A stretch of 64,000 nucleotides of DNA from Aphelocoma coerulescens. Its lineage: Eukaryota; Chordata; Aves; Passeriformes; Corvidae. Within the stretch, counting starts at the first letter, position 1, and the number at the start of each line of letters is the position of its first letter. The position numbers and the translations under genes were made by a program. The notes beneath the pieces are model-generated. The model was not told the origin of the DNA and made no database searches. It saw only the letters and a program-made list of their open reading frames with translations. Location: positions 3,286,001-3,350,000 of the forward strand of contig NW_027183804.1 of assembly GCF_041296385.1 (NCBI RefSeq), in the 5' to 3' direction. Shown one piece after another: positions 22,065 to 35,349 of this stretch.

Positions 22065-24279
22065 CGGGATTGCTCAGTTCTTTGGCAGTGCCCCGCCCAT
22101 GTGGCTGGAGAAGAAAGAGCTCTGAAACTTCTCTCAAGAATCGCTCCCTATTTCTTTCCACGGGCCTCGCTGTCTAGGGATGTTTCAGGAGACCCCACTG
22201 AAACACGGAAGGACTCTCCAATTATCCCAGCTTTCTCTCCACAGCGAGAGGTTTGAATATTTAGCATTGTTATCCTTTTGCTGTGTGTTTGTTAAATAAA
22301 GAGTTTCTATCTCTTTCACTTTCTTCCGAGGAAAATTCTTTTTTCCCGAACCTGGTGGGGGAGGGCTGGGTGTAACCTGCCTTCTACCAAAGGATATTTT
22401 CCTCCACATTTGTCCAGACCGGCACAGCCTGTCCTTTCCCTGGGTCTCTGTTGCAGATGGAAGCTGCTGGTGCCATTCTCAGCTTGAAGCCCTCTTTTGA
22501 TGCAGCAGATGTTGCCAGCTGTGTTCAGCAGCTGTGGCTCAATGTTTCTGCAAAGCTTTTGTGTTCCTCATGGAACCAAGGAGCCTATGTGACACTGCAG
22601 GGGCTGATGGCATCAAGGAGACAATTGTGACAGTACAGAACCTCCTAGAAACAAGGCTCCATTGTGACACCGTGGGGAATCATGGACTCAAGGAGCCCAT
22701 TGTGACACGGCCAGGCCGCATGGAACCAATGGTTCATTGTTACACTGCGGATTCAAGAAGACCATGGTGACACCACGGAGCATCATGGAACCATACGTCC
22801 ATTGTGACACAGCGGGGCCTCATGGAAACGAGGGCACCATTGTGGCAAAGCAGGGCCTAATGGAAGCATGGAGAGCATTGGGACATTGTGGGGAATCATG
22901 GAAGCATGGAGAGCATTGTGACACTAAGGAAACTCCTGGAAGCAAGATGACCACTGGCACATCATGGAACCTCATGGAAGCAAGGCTCCATGATGACTTT
23001 GGAGGGCCTCATGGAGCACAGGATCCATTGTGACACAGCAGGACCTGGTGCAACCAAGGAGCCTTTGTGATACTCCAGATGCGCATGGAAGCCAGGGTGC
23101 ACTGAGACACAGCGGGGCCTTGTTGGAACCAAAGACACCTCTGCAAAAAGCAGGCGAGCTCATAGAAGCAAGGAGTCCATTGTTACAACATCAAACCTGT
23201 GGAACCAAGGGACCATTGTGACACTGCGGGGCCTCATGGAACCAATTGTCCATGATGACAATGCGGATCAAAGGAGACCATGGTGACACTGCGGAACCGC
23301 ATGGAACCAAGGAGCCATTGTGACACAGTGGGGCCTCATGGAATCAAGGAGACCATTGTGACCCAGGTGTTGCATGTGAAGGCAAGGAGCCATTGTGACT
23401 CTTTGGGCTTCTTCCCTTGAGCTCTGCAGCTGGCTGTCCCAGCCCTGCGCACCATGTGCCACCTGCTCTCCTCAGGGCTCTGCCTGCACACAGGCCCAGG
23501 AGAAGTTTTCCTGTTTGCAAGGAAAGAATGGAAAAGCCTGAGCAGGTTTCCTAAACAACAAACCCCGCTCAGGAGCCACATGCTCAGTACAGGCTGCCTG
23601 GAACGATGGCCCCTTTCTACAAGGGTCAGTGTGAGCAGGAATGATCTCTGGGAGCAGAATTCTCAGAGTCTTTCCACTGAATTCTCTGTGCCTGTGTCTT
23701 GGGGTGACTTTAGGATGTGTATCCCCTATGGCTGCTCTATGCCCAGAAGTTAACTTGGTGCATTTCTGTGCCTTTCAACTGAGCCTGAGAGGGGGGAGAG
23801 GAAAAAAAACTGGACAAACTTCTCAGAGCGTTTGTTCAAGGACACACATACACACTCCTCTGCATCCTGCTTGCAGCAAGAGTGCAGGAAGCAACCTTCT
23901 TGCTTTTGAGCCAGTTTTCAGCTCCTTTTCTCTGCAGGGAGATGGAGAGTTGAACTTTGTTCTCCTGGGACTTCGGGGGTTTTTTTTCCCTTCTTCTCTT
24001 CTTGACTGTTTCAACATCAGACCACACTGGGACAATTTTCGCCCGAGGTGGGGGCCCTGAATGTGGGCCCATGAGCCAGCTCCAAGGAGGAGGAGGGAGA
24101 CTACACCTCCAGAAGTGTTGGGGTTCCTCCCCCCTGCCATGAGGTCATGGGAGAGGGGACCCTGGGGTAGAGGCATGGCCTGGGCACGGGGTCTCCCTGC
24201 TCCCTGCTCACATGTGCCCTAATCCTGTTCAGCACTGGTTATTTTGTGTTGCCCTGTGCCAGGAGGGCCCTGCTTGTCC
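22065..24279 (+). repeat. Macrosatellite unit 11 (2,215 bp, A-to-B hybrid)
   Basis: Longest unit, because it joins the class A catacgtcc (+1 bp) with the class B 8-T run (+1 bp). Class A up to ctcagagtc near 23662, class B from gagtgcagg near 23880, so the switch lies between those sites. Minisatellite 22566-23407, AATAAA 22295-22300. Confidence 0.98.
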
Positions 24280-26493
24280 CGGGATTGCTCAGTTCTTTGG
24301 CAGTGCCCCGCCCATGTGGCTGGAGAAGAAAGAGCTCTGAAACTTCTCTCAAGAATCGCTCCCTATTTCTTTCCACGGGCCTCGCTGTCTAGGGATGTTT
24401 CAGGAGACCCCACTGAAACACGGAAGGACTCTCCAATTATCCCAGCTTTCTCTCCACAGCGAGAGGTTTGAATATTTAGCATTGTTATCCTTTTGCTGTG
24501 TGTTTGTTAAATAAAGAGTTTCTATCTGTTTCACTTTCTTCCGAGGAAAATTCTTTTTTCCCGAACCTGGTGGGGGAGGGCTGGGTGTAACCTGCCTTCA
24601 ACCAGAGGATATTTTCCTCCACATTTGTCCAGACCGGCACAGCCTGTCCTTTCCCTGGGGCTCTGTTGCAGATGGAAGCTGCTGGTGCCATTCTCAGCTT
24701 GAAGCCCTCTTTTGATGCAGCAGATGTTGCCAGCTGTGTTCAGCAGCTGTGGCTCAATGTTTCTGCAAAGCTTTTGTGTTCCTCATGGAACCAAGGAGCC
24801 TATGTGACACTGCAGGGGCTGATGGCATCAAGGAGACAATTGTGACAGTACAGAACCTCCTAGAAACAAGGCTCCATTGTGACACCGTGGGGAATCATGG
24901 ACTCAAGGAGCCCATTGTGACACGGCCAGGCCGCATGGAACCAATGGTCCATTGTTACACGGCGGATTCAAGAAGACCATGGTGACACCACGGAGCATCA
25001 CGGAACCATAGTCCATTGTGACACAGCGGGGCCTCATGGAAACGAGGGCACCATTGTGGCAAAGCAGGGCCTAATGGAAGCATGGAGAGCATTGGGACAT
25101 TGTGGGGAATCATGGAAGCATGGAGAGCATTGTGACACTAAGGAAACTCCTGGAAGCAAGATGACCACTGGCACATCATGGAACCTCATGGAAGCAAGCC
25201 TCCATGATGACTTTGGAGGGCCTCATGGAGCACAGGATCCATTGTGACACAGCAGGACCTGGTGCAACCAAGGAGCCTTTGTGATACTCCAGATGCGCAT
25301 GGAAGCCAGGGTGCACTGAGACACAGCGGGGCCTTGTTGGAACCAAAGACACCTCTGCAAAAAGCAGGCGAGCTCATAGAAGCAAGGAGTCCATTGTTAC
25401 AACATCAAACCTGTGGAACCAAGGGACCATTGTGACACTGCGGGGCCTCATGGAACCAATTGTCCATGATGACAATGCGGATCAAAGGAGACCATGGTGA
25501 CACTGCGGAACCGCATGGAACCAAGGAGCCATTGTGACACAGTGGGGCCTCATGGAATCAAGGAGACCATTGTGACCCAGGTGTTGCATGTGAAGGCAAG
25601 GAGCCATTGTGCCACTTTGGGCTTCTTCCCTTGAGCTCTGCAGCTGGCTGTCCCAGCCCAGCGCACCATGTGCCACCTGCTCTCCTCAGGCCTCTGCCTG
25701 CACACAGGCCCAGGAGAAGTTTTCCTGTTTGCAAGGAAAGAATGGAAAAGCCTGAGCAGGTTTCCTAAACAACAAACCCCGCTCAGGAGCCACATGCTCA
25801 GTACAGGCTGCCTGGAACGATGGCCCCTTTCTACAAGGGTCAGTGTGAGCAGGAATGATCTCTGGGAGCAGAATTCTCGGAGTCTTTCCACTGAATTCTC
25901 TGTGCCTGTGTCTTGGGGTGACTTTAGGATGTGTATCCCCTATGGCTGCTCTATGCCCAGAAGTTAACTTGGTGCATTTCTGTGCCTTTCAACTGAGCCT
26001 GAGAGGGGGGAGAGGAAAAAAAACTGGACAAACTTCTCAGAGCGTTTGTTCAAGGACACACATACACACTCCTCTGCATCCTGCTTGCAGCAAGAGTGCA
26101 GGAAGCAACCTTCTTGCTTTTGAGCCAGTTTTCAGCTCCTTTTCTCTGCAGGGAGATGGAGAGTTGAACTTTGTTCTCCTGGGACTTCGGGGGTTTTTTT
26201 TCCCTTCTTCTCTTCTTGACTGTTTCAACATCAGACCACACTGGGACAATTTTCGCCCGAGGTGGGGGCCCTGAATGTGGGCCCATGAGCCAGCTCCAAG
26301 GAGGAGGAGGGAGACTACACCTCCAGAAGTGTTGGGGTTCCTCCCCCCGGCCATGAGGTCATGGGAGAGGGGACCCTGGGGTAGAGGCATGGCCTGGGCA
26401 CAGGGTCTCCCTGCTCCCTGCTCACATGTGCCCTAATCCTGTTCAGCACTGGTTATTTTGTGTTGCCCTGTGCCAGGAGGGCCCTGCTTGTCC
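24280..26493 (+). repeat. Macrosatellite unit 12 (2,214 bp, class B)
   Basis: Minisatellite 24781-25621, AATAAA 24510-24515. Class B except for ccacatttgtcc (class A-like) in the U5-like part. Ends with the cccccggcc variant of units 7-9. Confidence 0.98.
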
Positions 26494-28707
26494 CGGGATT
26501 GCTCAGTTCTTTGGCAGTGCCCCGCCCATGTGGCTGGAGAAGAAAGAGCTCTGAAACTTCTCTCAAGAATCGCTCCCTATTTCTTTCCACGGGCCTCGCT
26601 GTCTAGGGATGTTTCAGGAGACCCCACTGAAACACGGAAGGACTCTCCAATTATCCCAGCTTTCTCTCCACAGCGAGAGGTTTGAATATTTAGCATTGTT
26701 ATCCTTTTCCTGTGTGTTTGTTAAATAAAGAGTTTCTATCTCTTTCACTTTCTTCCGAGGAAAATTCTTTTTTCCCGAACCTGGTGGGGGAGGGCTGGGT
26801 GTAACCTGCCTTCAACCAGAGGATATTTTCCTCCACATTTGTCCAGACCGGCACAGCCTGTCCTTTCCCTGGGGCTCTGTTGCAGATGGAAGCTGCTGGT
26901 GCCATTCTCAGCTTGAAGCCCTCTTTTGATGCAGCAGATGTTGCCAGCTGTGTTCAGCAGCTGTGGCTCAATGTTTCTGCAAAGCTTTTGTGTTCCTCAT
27001 GGAACCAAGGAGCCTATGTGACACTGCAGGGGCTGATGGCATCAAGGAGACAATTGTGACAGTACAGAACCTCCTAGAAACAAGGCTCCATTGTGACACC
27101 GTGGGGAATCATGGACTCAAGGAGCCCATTGTGACACGGCCAGGCCGCATGGAACCAATGGTTCATTGTTACACTGCGGATTCAAGAAGACCATGGTGAC
27201 ACCACGGAGCATCATGGAACCATACGTCCATTGTGACACAGCGGGGCCTCATGGAAACGAGGGCACCATTGTGGCAAAGCAGGGCCTAATGGAAGCATGG
27301 AGAGCATTGGGACATTGTGGGGAATCATGGAAGCATGGAGAGCATTGTGACACTAAGGAAACTCCTGGAAGCAAGATGACCACTGGCACATCATGGAACC
27401 TCATGGAAGCAAGCCTCCATGATGACTTTGGAGGGCCTCATGGAGCACAGGATCCATTGTGACACAGCAGGACCTGGTGCAACCAAGGAGCCTTTGTGAT
27501 ACTCCAGATCCGCATGGAAGCCAGGGTGCACTGAGACACAGCGGGGCCTTGTTGGAACCAAAGACACCTCTGCAAAAAGCAGGCGAGCTCATAGAAGCAA
27601 GGAGTCCATTGTTACAACATCAAACCTGTGGAACCAAGGGACCATTGTGACACTGCGGGGCCTCATGGAACCAATTGTCCATGATGACAATGCGGATCAA
27701 AGGAGACCATGGTGACACTGTGGAACCGCATGGAACCAAGGAGCCATTGTGACACAGTGGGGCCTCATGGAATCAAGGAGACCATTGTGACCCAGGTGTT
27801 GCATGTGAAGGCAAGGAGCCATTGTGACTCTTTGGGCTTCTTCCCTTGAGCTCTGCAGCTGGCTGTCCCAGCCCTGCGCACCATGTGCCACCTGCTCTCC
27901 TCAGGGCTCTGCCTGCACACAGCCCCAGGAGAAGTTTTCCTGTTTGCAAGGAAAGAATGGAAAAGCCTGAGCAGGTTTCCTAAACAACAAACCCCGCTCA
28001 GGAGCCACATGCTCAGTACAGGCTGCCTGGAACAATGGCCCCTTTCTACAAGGGTCAGTGTGAGCAGGAATGATCTCTGGGAGCAGAATTCTCAGAGTCT
28101 TTCCACTGAATTCTCTGTGCCTGTGTCTTGGGGTGACTTTAGGATGTGTATCCCCTATGGCTGCTCTATGCCCAGAAGTTAACTTGGTGCATTTCTGTGC
28201 CTTTCAACTGAGCCTGAGAGGGGGGAGAGGAAAAAAAACCGGACAAACTTCTCAGAGCGTTTGTTCAAGGACACACATACACACTCCTCTGCATCCTGCT
28301 TGCAGCAAGGGTGGAGGAAGCAACCTTCTTGCTTTTGAGCCAGTTTTCAGCTCCTTTTCTCTGCAGGGAGATGGAGAGTTGAACTTTGTTCTCCTGGGAC
28401 TTTGGGGGTTTTTTTCCCTTCTTCTCTTCTTGACTGTTTCAACATCAGACCACACTGGGACAATTTTCGCCCGAGGTGGGGGCCCTGAATGTGGGCCCAT
28501 GAGCCAGCTCCAAGGAGGAGGAGGGAGACTACACCTCCAGAAGTGTTGGGGTTCCTCCCCCCTGCCATGAGGTCATGGGAGAGGGGACCCTGGGGTAGAG
28601 GCATGGCCTGGGCACAGGGTCTCCCTGCTCCCTGCTCACATGTGCCCTAATCCTGTTCAGCACTGGTTATTTTGTGTTGCCCTGTGCCAGGAGGGCCCTG
28701 CTTGTCC
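26494..28707 (+). repeat. Macrosatellite unit 13 (2,214 bp, class A; first of a 3-unit higher-order repeat)
   Basis: Minisatellite 26995-27836, AATAAA 26724-26729. Class A from gttcattgttac onward, with cttcaaccag (class B) before it. The private variant ggaacaatgg (a at 28034) is shared only with unit 16, exactly 6,642 bp away. Confidence 0.98.
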
Positions 28708-30921
28708 CGGGATTGCTCAGTTCTTTGGCAGTGCCCCGCCCATGTGGCTGGAGAAGAAAGAGCTCTGAAACTTCTCTCAAGAATCGCTCCCTATTTCTTT
28801 CCACGGGCCTCGCTGTCTAGGGATGTTTCAGGAGACCCCACTGAAACACGGAAGGACTCTCCAATTATCCCAGCTTTCTCTCCACAGCGAGAGGTTTGAA
28901 TATTTAGCATTGTTATCCTTTTCCTGTGTGTTTGTTAAATAAAGAGTTTCTATCTGTTTCACTTTCTTCCAAGGAAAATTCTTTTTTCCCGAACCTGGTG
29001 GGGGAGGGCTGGGTGTAACCTGCCTTCAACCAGAGGATATTTTCCTCCACATTTGTCCAGACCGGCACAGCCTGTCCTTTCCCTGGGGCTCTGTTGCAGA
29101 TGGAAGCTGCTGGTGCCATTCTCAGCTTGAAGCCCTCTTTTGATGCAGCAGATGTTGCCAGCTGTGTTCAGCAGCTGTGGCTCAATGTTTCTGCAAAGCT
29201 TTTGTGTTCCTCATGGAACCAAGGAGCCTATGTGACACTGCAGGGGCTGATGGCATCAAGGAGACAATTGTGACAGTACAGAACCTCCTAGAAACAAGGC
29301 TCCATTGTGACACCGTGGGGAATCATGGACTCAAGGAGCCCATTGTGACACGGCCAGGCCGCATGGAACCAATGGTCCATTGTTACACGGCGGATTCAAG
29401 AAGACCATGGTGACACCACGGAGCATCACGGAACCATAGTCCATTGTGACACAGCGGGGCCTCATGGAAACGAGGGCACCATTGTGGCAAAGCAGGGCCT
29501 AATGGAAGCATGGAGAGCATTGGGACATTGTGGGGAATCATGGAAGCATGGAGAGCATTGTGACACTAAGGAAACTCCTGGAAGCAAGATGACCACTGGC
29601 ACATCATGGAACCTCATGGAAGCAAGCCTCCATGATGACTTTGGAGGGCCTCATGGAGCACAGGATCCATTGTGACACAGCAGGACCTGGTGCAACCAAG
29701 GAGTCTTTGTGATACTCCAGATGCGCATGGAAGCCAGGGTGCACTGAGACACAGCGGGGCCTTGTTGGAACCAAAGACACCTCTGCAAAAAGCAGGCGAG
29801 CTCATAGAAGCAAGGAGTCCATTGTTACAACATCAAACCTGTGGAACCAAGGGACCATTGTGACACTGCGGGGCCTCATGGAACCAATTGTCCATGATGA
29901 CAATGCGGATCAAAGGAGACCATGGTGACACTGCGGAACCGCATGGAACCAAGGAGCCATTGTGACACAGTGGGGCCTCATGGAATCAAGGAGACCATTG
30001 TGACCCAGGTGTTGCATGTGAAGGCAAGGAGCCATTGTGCCACTTTGGGCTTCTTCCCTTGAGCTCTGCAGCTGGCTGTCCCAGCCCAGCGCACCATGTG
30101 CCACCTGCTCTCCTCAGGGCTCTGCCTGCACACAGGCCCAGGAGAAGTTTTCCTGTTTGCAAGGAAAGAATGGAAAAGCCTGAGCAGGTTTCCTAAACAA
30201 CAAACCCCGCTCAGGAGCCACATGCTCAGTACAGGCTGCCTGGAACGATGGCCCCTTTCTACAAGGGTCAGTGTGAGCAGGAATGATCTCTGGGAGCAGA
30301 ATTCTCGGAGTCTTTCCACTGAATTCTCTGTGCCTGTGTCTTGGGGTGACTTTAGGATGTGTATCCCCTATGGCTGCTCTATGCCCAGAAGTTAACTTGG
30401 TGCATTTCTGTGCCTTTCAACTGAGCCTGAGAGGGGGGAGAGGAAAAAAAACTGGACAAACTTCTCAGAGCGTTTGTTCAAGGACACACATACACACTCC
30501 TCTGCATCCTGCTTGCAGCAAGAGTGCAGGAAGCAACCTTCTTGCTTTTGAGCCAGTTTTCAGCTCCTTTTCTCTGCAGGGAGATGGAGAGTTGAACTTT
30601 GTTCTCCTGGGACTTCGGGGGTTTTTTTTCCCTTCTTCTCTTCTTGACTGTTTCAACATCAGACCACACTGGGACAATTTTCGCCCGAGGTGGGGGCCCT
30701 GAATGTGGGCCCATGAGCCAGCTCCAAGGAGGAGGAGGGAGACTACACCTCCAGAAGTGTTGGGGTTCCTCCCCCCTGCCATGAGGTCATGGGAGAGGGG
30801 ACCCTGGGGTAGAGGCATGGCCTGGGCACGGGGTCTCCCTGCTCCCTGCTCACATGTGCCCTAATCCTGTTCAGCACTGGTTATTTTGTGTTGCCCTGTG
30901 CCAGGAGGGCCCTGCTTGTCC
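28708..30921 (+). repeat. Macrosatellite unit 14 (2,214 bp, class B; HOR position 2)
   Basis: Minisatellite 29209-30049, AATAAA 28938-28943. Pairs with unit 17: both have ccttttcctgtg, ccaaggaaaa, ccacattt, a class A-like tcagggctc within a B background, and gcacggggtctcc at the unit end. Confidence 0.98.
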
Positions 30922-33135
30922 CGGGATTGCTCAGTTCTTTGGCAGTGCCCCGCCCATGTGGCTGGAGAAGAAAGAGCTCTGAAACTTCTCTCAAGAATCG
31001 CTCCCTATTTCTTTCCACGGGCCTCGCTGTCTAGGGATGTTTCAGGAGACCCCACTGAAACACGGAAGGACTCTCCAATTATCCCAGCTTTCTCTCCACA
31101 GCGAGAGGTTTGAATATTTAGCATTGTTATCCTTTTCCTGTGTGTTTGTTAAATAAAGAGTTTCTATCTGTTTCACTTTCTTCCAAGGAAAATTCTTTTT
31201 TCCCGAACCTGGTGGGGGAGGGCTGGGTGTAACCTGCCTTCAACCAGAGGATATTTTCCTCCACATTTGTCCAGACCGGCACAGCCTGTCCTTTCCCTGG
31301 GGCTCTGTTGCAGATGGAAGCTGCTGGTGCCATTCTCAGCTTGAAGCCCTCTTTTGATGCAGCAGATGTTGCCAGCTGTGTTCAGCAGCTGTGGCTCAAT
31401 GTTTCTGCAAAGCTTTTGTGTTCCTCATGGAACCAAGGAGCCTATGTGACACTGCAGGGGCTGATGGCATCAAGGAGACAATTGTGACAGTACAGAACCT
31501 CCTAGAAACAAGGCTCCATTGTGACACCGTGGGGAATCATGGACTCAAGGAGCCCATTGTGACACGGCCAGGCCGCATGGAACCAATGGTCCATTGTTAC
31601 ACGGCGGATTCAAGAAGACCATGGTGACACCACGGAGCATCACGGAACCATAGTCCATTGTGACACAGCGGGGCCTCATGGAAACGAGGGCACCATTGTG
31701 GCAAAGCAGGGCCTAATGGAAGCATGGAGAGCATTGGGACATTGTGGGGAATCATGGAAGCATGGAGAGCATTGTGACACTAAGGAAACTCCTGGAAGCA
31801 AGATGACCACTGGCACATCATGGAACCTCATGGAAGCAAGCCTCCATGATGACTTTGGAGGGCCTCATGGAGCACAGGATCCATTGTGACACAGCAGGAC
31901 CTGGTGCAACCAAGGAGCCTTTGTGATACTCCAGATGCGCATGGAAGCCAGGGTGCACTGAGACACAGCGGGGCCTTGTTGGAACCAAAGACACCTCTGC
32001 AAAAAGCAGGCGAGCTCATAGAAGCAAGGAGTCCATTGTTACAACATAAAAGCTGTGGAACCAAGGGACCATTGTGACACTGCGGGGCCTCATGGAACCA
32101 ATTGTCCATGATGACAATGCGGATCAAAGGAGACCATGGTGACACTGCGGAACCGCATGGAACCAAGGAGCCATTGTGACACAGTGGGGCCTCATGGAAT
32201 CAAGGAGACCATTGTGACCCAGGTGTTGCATGTGAAGGCAAGGAGCCATTGTGCCACTTTGGGCTTCTTCCCTTGAGCTCTGCAGCTGGCTGTCCCAGCC
32301 CAGCGCACCATGTGCCACCTGCTCTCCTCAGGCCTCTGCCTGCACACAGGCCCAGGAGAAGTTTTCCTGTTTGCAAGGAAAGAATGGAAAAGCCTGAGCA
32401 GGTTTCCTAAACAACAAAGCCCGCTCAGGAGCCACATGCTCAGTACAGGCTGCCTGGAACGATGGCCCCTTTCTACAAGGGTCAGTGTGAGCAGGAATGA
32501 TCTCTGGGAGCAGAATTCTCGGAGTCTTTCCACTGAATTCTCTGTGCCTGTGTCTTGGGGTGACTTTAGGATGTGTATCCCCTATGGCTGCTCTATGCCC
32601 CGAAGTTAACTTTGTGCATTTCTGTGCCTTTCAACTGAGCCTGAGAGGGGGGAGAGGAAAAAAAACTGGACAAACTTCTCAGAGCGTTTGTTCAAGGACA
32701 CACATACACACTCCTCTGCATCCTGCTTGCAGCAAGAGTGCAGGAAGCAACCTTCTTGCTTTTGAGCCAGTTTTCAGCTCCTTTTCTCTGCAGGGAGATG
32801 GAGAGTTGAACTTTGTTCTCCTGGGACTTCGGGGGTTTTTTTTCCCTTCTTCTCTTCTTGACTGTTTCAACATCAGACCACACTGGGACAATTTTCGCCC
32901 GAGGTGGGGGCCCTGAATGTGGGCCCATGAGCCAGCTCCAAGGAGGAGGAGGGAGACTACACCTCCAGAAGTGTTGGGGTTCCTCCCCCCTGCCATGAGG
33001 TCATGGGAGAGGGGACCCTGGGGTAGAGGCATGGCCTGGGCACAGGGTCTCCCTGCTCCCTGCTCACATGTGCCCTAATCCTGTTCAGCACTGGTTATTT
33101 TGTGTTGCCCTGTGCCAGGAGGGCCCTGCTTGTCC
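30922..33135 (+). repeat. Macrosatellite unit 15 (2,214 bp, class B; HOR position 3)
   Basis: Minisatellite 31423-32263, AATAAA 31152-31157. Pairs with unit 18 through aaaagctgtgg (g at 32052), caacaaagccc (g at 32419) and tgccccgaag. The caacaaagccc variant is also in unit 22. Confidence 0.98.
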
Positions 33136-35349
33136 CGGGATTGCTCAGTTCTTTGGCAGTGCCCCGCCCATGTGGCTGGAGAAGAAAGAGCTCTGAAACT
33201 TCTCTCAAGAATCGCTCCCTATTTCTTTCCACGGGCCTCGCTGTCTAGGGATGTTTCAGGAGACCCCACTGAAACACGGAAGGACTCTCCAATTATCCCA
33301 GCTTTCTCTCCACAGCGAGAGGTTTGAATATTTAGCATTGTTATCCTTTTGCTGTGTGTTTGTTAAATAAAGAGTTTCTATCTCTTTCACTTTCTTCCGA
33401 GGAAAATTCTTTTTTCCCGAACCTGGTGGGGGAGGGCTGGGTGTAACCTGCCTTCTACCAGAGGATATTTTCCTCCACATTTGTCCAGACCGGCACAGCC
33501 TGTCCTTTCCCTGGGGCTCTGTTGCAGATGGAAGCTGCTGGTGCCATTCTCAGCTTGAAGCCCTCTTTTGATGCAGCAGATGTTGCCAGCTGTGTTCAGC
33601 AGCTGTGGCTCAATGTTTCTGCAAAGCTTTTGTGTTCCTCATGGAACCAAGGAGCCTATGTGACACTGCAGGGGCTGATGGCATCAAGGAGACAATTGTG
33701 ACAGTACAGAACCTCCTAGAAACAAGGCTCCATTGTGACACCGTGGGGAATCATGGACTCAAGGAGCCCATTGTGACACGGCCAGGCCGCATGGAACCAA
33801 TGGTTCATTGTTACACTGCGGATTCAAGAAGACCATGGTGACACCACGGAGCATCATGGAACCATACGTCCATTGTGACACAGCGGGGCCTCATGGAAAC
33901 GAGGGCACCATTGTGGCAAAGCAGGGCCTAATGGAAGCATGGAGAGCATTGGGACATTGTGGGGAATCATGGAAGCATGGAGAGCATTGTGACACTAAGG
34001 AAACTCCTGGAAGCAAGATGACCACTGGCACATCATGGAACCTCATGGAAGCAAGCCTCCATGATGACTTTGGAGGGCCTCATGGAGCACAGGATCCATT
34101 GTGACACAGCAGGACCTGGTGCAACCAAGGAGCCTTTGTGATACTCCAGATCCGCATGGAAGCCAGGGTGCACTGAGACACAGCGGGGCCTTGTTGGAAC
34201 CAAAGACACCTCTGCAAAAAGCAGGCGAGCTCATAGAAGCAAGGAGTCCATTGTTACAACATCAAACCTGTGGAACCAAGGGACCATTGTGACACTGCGG
34301 GGCCTCATGGAACCAATTGTCCATGATGACAATGCGGATCAAAGGAGACCATGGTGACACTGTGGAACCGCATGGAACCAAGGAGCCATTGTGACACAGT
34401 GGGGCCTCATGGAATCAAGGAGACCATTGTGACCCAGGTGTTGCATGTGAAGGCAAGGAGCCATTGTGACTCTTTGGGCTTCTTCCCTTGAGCTCTGCAG
34501 CTGGCTGTCCCAGCCCTGCGCACCATGTGCCACCTGCTCTCCTCAGGGCTCTGCCTGCACACAGCCCCAGGAGAAGTTTTCCTGTTTGCAAGGAAAGAAT
34601 GGAAAAGCCTGAGCAGGTTTCCTAAACAACAAACCCCGCTCAGGAGCCACATGCTCAGTACAGGCTGCCTGGAACAATGGCCCCTTTCTACAAGGGTCAG
34701 TGTGAGCAGGAATGATCTCTGGGAGCAGAATTCTCAGAGTCTTTCCACTGAATTCTCTGTGCCTGTGTCTTGGGGTGACTTTAGGATGTGTATCCCCTAT
34801 GGCTGCTCTATGCCCAGAAGTTAACTTGGTGCATTTCTGTGCCTTTCAACTGAGCCTGAGAGGGGGGAGAGGAAAAAAAACCGGACAAACTTCTCAGAGC
34901 GTTTGTTCAAGGACACACATACACACTCCTCTGCATCCTGCTTGCAGCAAGGGTGGAGGAAGCAACCTTCTTGCTTTTGAGCCAGTTTTCAGCTCCTTTT
35001 CTCTGCAGGGAGATGGAGAGTTGAACTTTGTTCTCCTGGGACTTTGGGGGTTTTTTTCCCTTCTTCTCTTCTTGACTGTTTCAACATCAGACCACACTGG
35101 GACAATTTTCGCCCGAGGTGGGGGCCCTGAATGTGGGCCCATGAGCCAGCTCCAAGGAGGAGGAGGGAGACTACACCTCCAGAAGTGTTGGGGTTCCTCC
35201 CCCCTGCCATGAGGTCATGGGAGAGGGGACCCTGGGGTAGAGGCATGGCCTGGGCACAGGGTCTCCCTGCTCCCTGCTCACATGTGCCCTAATCCTGTTC
35301 AGCACTGGTTATTTTGTGTTGCCCTGTGCCAGGAGGGCCCTGCTTGTCC
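33136..35349 (+). repeat. Macrosatellite unit 16 (2,214 bp, class A; HOR position 1, second copy)
   Basis: Minisatellite 33637-34478, AATAAA 33366-33371. Class A throughout, including cttctaccag and aaccggac. Shares the ggaacaatgg variant (a at 34676) with unit 13. Confidence 0.98.
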
